In this document: in pieces, positions 58,736-64,000 of the stretch
Numbering within the stretch: the first letter of the stretch is position 1
How the letters are laid out: each line of letters starts with the position of its first letter
Source: Citrus sinensis
Taxonomy: Eukaryota; Streptophyta; Magnoliopsida; Sapindales; Rutaceae
Length of the DNA stretch: 64,000 nt
Assembly: GCF_022201045.2 (NCBI RefSeq)
Contig: NC_068558.1
Location: 8,833,501-8,897,500, forward strand
Reading direction: 5' to 3'
Translations under genes and position numbers: made by a program
The notes under the pieces: model-generated
What the model was told of the DNA's origin: nothing
What the model saw: only the letters and a program-made list of their open reading frames with translations
Database searches by the model: none

Positions 58736-58748
58736 AATAATTTTGCCG

Positions 58749-60644
58749 ATCAAGCTAGATTTTGTTCTAATAAATGCTTATTTAATGGGTATAAGTATTT
58801 TAAAATTTTTTATTATTATTTAGTTGTATTTTTGAAGATTAAATAAACTATTTTGTCTCTATTAGTAAAAACTCAAATTTTAAATTTCTAAAAGTGGAGG
58901 TTAAAAATCTTTTTTAAAATATTAAAATATCTTTTACTTATTTAACAATCTTATTTTATTTATTTTATAACATAATTTTAAAAAAACTTATCGATTAAAA
59001 ATTTTTAATTTTTAATTTTTAATAAAAAAATGTATTGACAACTAAACAACTAATTTTTTGTGAAAGCTTTGCTCACAAAAGCTCTATGCTAAATAGAGTC
59101 CAAACTTCATTCTTTAAACTTTCTAGCGACAATGTTGTGAAAGTTGAGTTATTAAAGCTATTGGTGATTAATTACAGTTTGGTTGTGGTAGCACTAATGA
59201 TTATTTTTCACAGCTATCAAGTACACATCTCTTGATAGTTACGATACCACTTTACTAAATAGAGGCTTAATATGATTTTGAAATGGAGCACTACTATACT
59301 TGATTTAAAAAAAAAAAACTCCTTTTCTTAAAGATGTAATTTTTCTCACGTCTCCAGTTTCATTTTGAGAGAATGAAGAAAAACTTGTTCAAATTGAAAC
59401 ATGAATTTACTGTTGCAAGTTGCAATTAATTATAACCTTGTACTATTGTATCAGAAATATTGATTAATTAACTTGAAAATATTAAATTTAGACTTTGACT
59501 TCCAAAATGATGGACAAGTTAATACTGAATATGGTAAGCATAAAACAAAAAATTAGTGCGTAAAGTTAATTACGTAATTAATTGACAAAAAAATTTGGCA
59601 AGATGTCTTTATATCATTAAATTTGGCACTCTTGTAATCGTGTTGTGTAAAGATGAGATCATGATTTATCAATAATCGAACAGAAAACATTGAAGTTTGG
59701 ATACAAAATATATCTCAACAACACCCTTAGAGACTAAAAGGAAATTGACCCATATAATAAATTTATGTAATAGTTCATAAATACTAAATTTAACAAAGTT
59801 TCTTGCAATCATTATTGTATTAAAAATTTCTTGTACGAGTCAACAAATGCCGATTTTACACAGTTCCGTTATTGTATAACAAAATTATTGTGTAACAAAA
59901 TTGTGTTTAGTATCATAAATACAATCAAACGAGGGAACAAAAGAGACTTTTTTCTTTCTCGATGATCCCATTCTACTTAATTATAAATTAAAATCAAAGG
60001 TTTTATGGTATCAATCACATTCATAGTGACATAATATCCAATGTAACACACTTGGCAAAACAATTCATACACTCCATGATGACACGTATGCGTTACAAGA
60101 CGAAAATCCAGCATGAAAATTGAACCTTTCTTTCAAATCTTTCAAAACCAATTAAAATTAAATTAAATTAAGACAAAGCAACCGTTGTATGGATTAATAT
60201 TTGAATAAATTCTTTTTTAGTCCTTAAAGTTTGAGTTAATTATGAATTTAGCTCTTTATTTTTAGAACTTATGCAAAATATTTCTGTCTTTATTTTCAAA
60301 AGTTTTGGGTCCAAGGGAAAAATAATATTTTGTACGATAAAACTTAAAATCCAAACGAATTTAACATACCAATATGTTAAGTAAATTTTACAAAAACAAA
60401 TAAATAACGAGGACAGATTGAATATAATTAACTCAAATTTTAGGAATTAAAAGAGCATTTTCCCCTTGATAGTTGATACCATATTTAATTCTCAATCAAA
60501 ATTAAAAAGCAGTTAAGAGACATCTTCTTCTCGCTGGTTTTTCTCATTTTTCTCACTAATTTATTTCTAACAAACCGTTCGGAACAAAATCCAATCAATA
60601 TTCAACAAATTAACAAGAATCTTGAATCTTTCAAAAGAAATAAT
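58749..60644. other. Intergenic DNA before the last tetraspanin
   Basis: AT-rich, no supported gene. The ORF at 59035 has no recognisable features. The last 200 bp should include the promoter and leader; no clear TATA box like those of the intronless genes. Confidence 0.5.
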
Positions 60645-62418
60645 ATGGTTCGTGTAAGCAACTTCATTGTGGGGTTCCTGAACTGCATTTCTCTTGTATT
60701 AGGGCTAACAGCCATTACCATTGCGTCGTTCTTCTACGTCCATAGCTCCACACATTGCCAGAAAGAGCTATCAGACCCTTTATTTGTATCGGGTATCGTC
60801 TTGTTCATCGTGTCATTGCTAGGTTTGATCGGTTCTTGCTGTAGGACTAATGCCATATTGCTCATTTATTTGATCGTGTTGTTCTTGTTGATTGTTGGCC
60901 TTGTTGTCTTCATAATCTTCTCGTTTCTGATCACAAATGAGGATGCCGCTAAGGCGGTTTCGCATAAAGGGATTAAGGGTTTCAGGACTGGGGATTTTCA
61001 AAATTGGTTGAAGAATCATTTTGTTAATGGGAAGAAGTGGAATGAGATTAGGACTTGTTTGAAAGATTCTAAGGTTTGTAAGATTCAAAATAATGCATTT
61101 GAGACGGCTGCTCACTTGACTTTGTCTCCGATCCAGGTAAATTAATTAATTAAACTGGCTTCCTCATATATTGTTATTTTACTTAATGACATTAGGATAC
61201 ATGAAACGGGAAATTAATGTAGGGTTTAGGATTTTTTCTTTTTTTCCCCTTAAATGATCATTTTGCATTGAAGTTTGAAAAGCTAACCAAGTTGACAGTC
61301 TTTCCATGGTGGTTGAATGTGAATATAACAAATAGGAATCAATATATTTTCCTTGTATGGTTACTTCATTATTGGCAATGCAGGAAAACATGACACTGAC
61401 ATTTATTAGCTCTTTTACGAGTTAGCAATCAAATACTATTATGGGGTGATATCACTAGATGCTATAGATCACTCTGATACAATCCGTATCAATGAAAAGA
61501 GTGATTCAAGAGACATAAATTCTTTGTACAAACTGATCATGCTAGCACACATTGTTATCTGAGTGACAATTGATAAAATCTTGTGATGTGTATATTTATT
61601 TTGAAAATATTAGACTAGTTGTTGTTTGTAATAAATCGATGAATATGTTATACAATTTACCCAAACTCAAGGTTTGTCATACTATGTAAATATATATCTT
61701 CAATGTTCAAGCTATGCATTTACTTGTGTTGCCTGCTTGCATAAATGTATCCATATATAATTCTCCAAGGGGCAAATACAAACTTGGTCTGTTACACTTA
61801 ATTGCAGGATATAACTAATGCTTCTGCATTCTTGGTCATTACTTTTCGTAAAAAGATTCAAACAATTATTCGTATTTGACAAGTTGAAAACTAAACAGAT
61901 CGGGATTCTCAACCCAGAAACTAAAATTTAGATGATATACCATAGAGAATTATAAGATGTTGCAGGTCTTTCATTCTTTGTTTTGAAGTTTACATTTAAT
62001 GTTATCTATAACTCAGTGTCTCATGGTACAACTTCATTTAATCTCACCCCTCTCCAGTCTACATTTATGTGATACATCCAGTATAAACAACACTATTGTT
62101 TCTCATTTTCAGTCCAGTTGCTGCAAGCCACCGTCTGAATGTGGATTCAATAGCCAGAATGCGACGTTCTGGATAGCCCCGAAAACAGGGCCAGCCGTAG
62201 ATGACAGCGACTGCAAGGCATGGAAAAATCAGCAACAGACGCTGTGCTTTGATTGTAATGCATGCAAAGCAGGATTTGTTGACAGCATCAGGAGTCAATG
62301 GGAAAATTTGCTTATAGCTAACCTATGCGCCCTTGTATTCCTTATTTTCACATACATTGTTGGTTGCCGGGCAAAGAGGAACAATAGTACACGTGACACC
62401 AGAAAATTCTACCGTTGA
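60645..62418 (+). CDS. TET8-like: Tetraspanin with one intron (last copy)
   Basis: Exon 1 is 60645-61136 and exon 2 is 62113-62418, about 265 residues. The phase-0 GT-AG intron of 976 bp lies at the same place as in the 57.2-kb gene (LSPIQ, then SSCCKPP). The frame opening at 61999 is intron read-through into exon 2. Four membrane segments, SHCQKEL in the first loop, DFQNWLKNHFVNGKKWNEIR after TM3, ECGFNSQNATFWIAPKTGPA, CFDCNACKAG, then a basic tail. Odd point: the signature is S-C-C-K-P rather than the near-invariant G-C-C-K-P. Confidence 0.94.
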
Positions 62419-62708
62419 CATATCTATATATTGTCATACAATAGATGTTTTCATTTTTTTTGGGGTTTAAATATGTGATTAAGCTACCATTCACTTTTGT
62501 TTCAAACGAATGTGTTTTGCTTCTATCTTGGTGTGTACATATACATATATTGTTGAAACTCATAGCGTGGTCCGGGATTTGCAGCAAGATACAAAATGGA
62601 ACGAAGACTCCCCAAGAGATTTCTGAGTACTCGAAACAAATTGTTACAATTATCCAACTGAAGAAATACTTAAAAAGAACCTAGGAAATTTTAAGATTCA
62701 CGTGCTAA

Positions 62709-62741
<33 letters not shown>

Positions 62742-62939
62742 GGTGGGGTGGGGGAGGGAAAAATTTGTTCACAGGATTGAAACTACTTCCGCAATTGACT
62801 AATTCCACAGTACTCTCTAGTCTCTATATGTACCGGAGAATAGAAAGGGTAAAATGAATGAGTTAAAAATCCAATGACAATGGTAATAGAGTGTAGCTTT
62901 GGTTCAACTCTTAATTTCAAAACGAACATAGTTGGAGCT
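62419..62939. other. Convergent intergenic region
   Basis: 3' UTRs of the last tetraspanin and of the minus-strand gene at the right edge. Contains a (CT)n run at 62709-62734 followed by T and G runs. Confidence 0.5.
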
Positions 62940-64000
62940 TTACTTGAAAAAAGTACAAGCGAGAAACAAGAAGAAGTATGCTACTAGCGATGTTAGAAGC
63001 TCCAGTGTCCAAGTCGGATGTATTAGAACAGTAGGAATCATTGGGACAACAACGGAACCAAGAATCCAGCCGCTGGCAAGAGCTCCAAGTCTGAAATGGA
63101 AGCACATAAAAATGTTAGTAACTTACGAAACAAGCATCATTTGAAACGAAGAAGCAGAGGGAAAATGAAAATTAAGGGAAGAGTTGAAATGCAAACCATA
63201 ATGTAATTGATTTGAGAACACCACTTTAAGTTTTTTCCATAAGTAAGCTTACCCAATAATTGAAGCTCTAGCCAGGCTCTTTGTCTTCTCATTAAGAAAA
63301 TATATGCAAGCAGCCAAAGATACAGCTACCTGTACATAAAATTATAGTCTAGTTTCAGTGCACTTAAATACAGTTGTGCAATGTTATTAAACATACAAAA
63401 TTTTCATCCAATGACATCATCTGCTTGTTCAACATTAGAATTACAATGTGTAAGAAGGATTGAACCTAAGAATAGTGAACATATCTAGGAAGATGCAGTA
63501 AAATGCAATTTCAGAGTTCAGTGGGATTTTAGGATCCCACTCACGAGTGAAGGATGTACATGGCAGATTATGCACTGTTCAGAACTAGCCTTCCACTAAC
63601 ATGGCTCCTTTTAAGGGTAACCAGCTGCATAGAACATTCATATAACAACAAAATTCTATCGAGAAAGGGGGAATAAAAAAAGCCCTAAACTTATAGAACA
63701 GCAATTGTATATGAGTTGTTACAGCAGCACACTTCAAATATAATTTGGAATGGAAAAATATTTGTACAAACCTTACTGATCATGAGACTATTTAGAAGTC
63801 AAGACTTCTTCCTAATGCATAAAACTGACACAAGTGAATAAAATTTGTTGACCATGTAGAGATAGTCGGTCACAATCTAATCACAACAAGAACAAACCTG
63901 GAAAGCAGGTCCCCCTTCAGCAGAATTCATGATACTCCAGCCACCCATGAATGCAAACAGAAACAATCTTCTAAAAATAACATCCTTTGGAGGAAGCTCC
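62940..64000 (-). CDS. CPP1: CPP1/CDF1-like chloroplast membrane protein, 3' exons only
   Basis: Three minus-strand exons: 64000-63898 (open at the window edge), 63329-63253 and 63090-62940 with the stop at 62942-62940. They join to [60 protein letters not shown], then [33 protein letters not shown] and LACTFFK. Three hydrophobic stretches follow a polar linker. I recognise this as the membrane part of CHAPERONE-LIKE PROTEIN OF POR1 (CPP1, also CDF1; DUF3353), a plastid protein with an N-terminal J-like domain that stabilises protochlorophyllide oxidoreductase. The J-like domain and transit peptide would lie beyond 64000. The family name is from memory. Confidence 0.75.

Noticed and set aside
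61999..62112. Apparent N-terminal extension of the last tetraspanin's second exon
   Set aside because: Intron sequence. The AG at 62112 and the phase match with exon 1 place the exon start at 62113.
1..64000. CRISPR arrays, operons, ribosome binding sites, rRNA or tRNA genes
   Set aside because: None seen; this is plant nuclear DNA. The tRNA-like piece at 29.1 kb is better explained as a SINE.

Overview
This is a nuclear window from a eudicot plant: intron-containing genes, an AT-rich background and dense LTR retrotransposons, TRIMs, SINEs and hAT-type MITEs. Gene content and style suggest a woody dicot, possibly Citrus; that is an impression only. All calls come from reading the sequence and the conceptual translations. 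No database search was run, and splice sites were chosen by eye from GT/AG borders and protein continuity.

Layout. 0-6 kb: minus-strand Ty1/copia element with an uninterrupted 1331-codon polyprotein, then a 71-bp tandem repeat built of dyads. 6.4-11.1 kb: strictosidine-synthase-like (SSL) cluster with three broken fragments (one inverted) and one three-exon gene whose signal peptide sits in a different frame. 11.7-24.8 kb: conserved single-copy genes: MIS12 (minus), a plant cysteine oxidase (plus) with a hAT element in intron 3, and plastid enolase ENO1 (minus). 25.4-27.7 kb: decayed LTR related to the chromovirus LTR at 39-41 kb. 30-62.4 kb: a tetraspanin (TET8-like) cluster, all on the plus strand. 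62.9-64 kb: 3' part of a CPP1/CDF1-like chloroplast membrane protein (minus).

The tetraspanin cluster holds two intact intronless genes (30.1, 32.1 kb), two intact genes with one intron (57.2, 60.6 kb), one shrunken tetraspanin (46.8 kb) and several pseudogenes. Much of it is two tandem units offset by about 8.2 kb (about 42.8-50.9 and 51.0-59 kb). The units have decayed reciprocally: the mini-tetraspanin survives only in the first, the intron-bearing gene only in the second, and the intronless gene is dead in both.

The most unusual object is the composite retrotransposon at 34795-41892. It has 188-bp TRIM-type LTRs at both ends and a TRIM internal segment at the 3' side. Between them lie the gag-pol and one whole 2.3-kb LTR of a Ty3/gypsy chromovirus, joined exactly at a 19-nt LTR-end/primer-binding-site sequence that occurs at both junctions. 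The 3' end carries an extra 89-bp inverted LTR fragment, and a perfect 5-bp duplication (CAACT) encloses the whole structure. This looks like template switching, or recombination of a one-LTR circle, followed by integration of the chimera.
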